Assembly (NCBI RefSeq): GCF_003568845.1
Contig: NZ_CP030126.1
Span: 2,711,501 to 2,775,500, forward strand
Reading direction: 5' to 3'
DNA: 64,000 bases
From: Indioceanicola profundi
GTDB taxonomy: Bacteria > Pseudomonadota > Alphaproteobacteria > Azospirillales > Azospirillaceae
The notes below the pieces were generated by a model that ran no database searches, was not told the origin of the DNA, and saw only the letters and a program-made list of their open reading frames with translations. Every line of letters starts with the position of its first letter. Position 1 is the first letter of the stretch. A program made the translations under genes and the position numbers. Below are positions 63,982 to 64,000 of this stretch, piece after piece.

Positions 63982-64000
63982 GCGGGCCGGGGAACGAAGT

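Overview
The window looks like chromosomal DNA of a GC-rich (roughly 70% by eye) alphaproteobacterium, most likely in the Rhodospirillales/Azospirillaceae area. The basis is a red-type (form IC) Rubisco operon with cbbX, the BolA / J-domain / CobS neighbourhood, the YbbN-like / Lon-N / Trm112 / DUF971 block, several ribbon-helix-helix proteins of an alphaproteobacterial type, and strong GC bias at third codon positions. The placement is inferred from gene content, not from a database search. No integrase, transposase, phage structural gene, CRISPR array, rRNA or replication origin was seen.

Layout. 0-4.6 kb: end of an AI-2E-family permease with a large soluble tail, then a tightly overlapped three-gene operon of type III polyketide synthase, methyltransferase and FAD oxidoreductase. 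4.7-6.6 kb: ECF sigma factor, membrane anti-sigma factor and a small membrane-anchored protein. 6.6-12 kb: housekeeping genes (S41 protease, RNA cyclic phosphodiesterase, aldo/keto reductase, CsaA, FolE, ApaG). 12-14 kb: acetyltransferase, tRNA-Gly(CCC), a sensory-rhodopsin-transducer-family (ASRT) protein and a Gly-rich protein. 14.1-25.4 kb: a Calvin-Benson-Bassham regulon on the minus strand (cbbL-cbbS-rpe-cbbX-fbp-prk-tkt-fba-cbbY) with divergent cbbR. It holds the carboxylating, regenerating and repair activities but not GAPDH, PGK or Rpi. Its larger internal gaps hold palindromic repeats of different families.

25.5-40.7 kb: PrmB, a membrane regulator broken by a frameshift, TrpF, PyrF, a CorC-type transporter, a solute-binding protein, BolA, an EamA transporter, a J-domain protein, CobS, an outer-membrane protein and HemW. 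40.7-45.6 kb is the most accessory-looking part: tRNA-Arg(CCT), DUF1622, several small proteins, two of them overlapping, a MarR regulator, a TerC/YjbE-type gene that appears frameshifted, a Gly-rich protein and a class III nucleotide cyclase. 45.8-54.6 kb: pirin, tRNA-Gly(GCC), the CnoX/YbbN block, MutT, ArgJ and a porin. 54.7-64 kb: HAD phosphatase, a second ribbon-helix-helix protein, methylmalonyl-CoA mutase and its GTPase MeaB, a DUF2807 protein, a PilZ-like protein, two exported proteins of unknown function and DUF484.

The physiological picture is an organism able to fix CO2 under CbbR control, to run the methylmalonyl-CoA route of propionate metabolism, and probably to make a methylated, oxidised polyketide (possibly a phenolic lipid or pyrone). 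The points most worth a second look are the polyketide operon, the soluble tail of the AI-2E-type permease, the two frameshifted genes, the ASRT protein with no visible rhodopsin partner, the nested small ORFs at 42.3-42.7 kb, and the repeats inside the Calvin-cycle operon.
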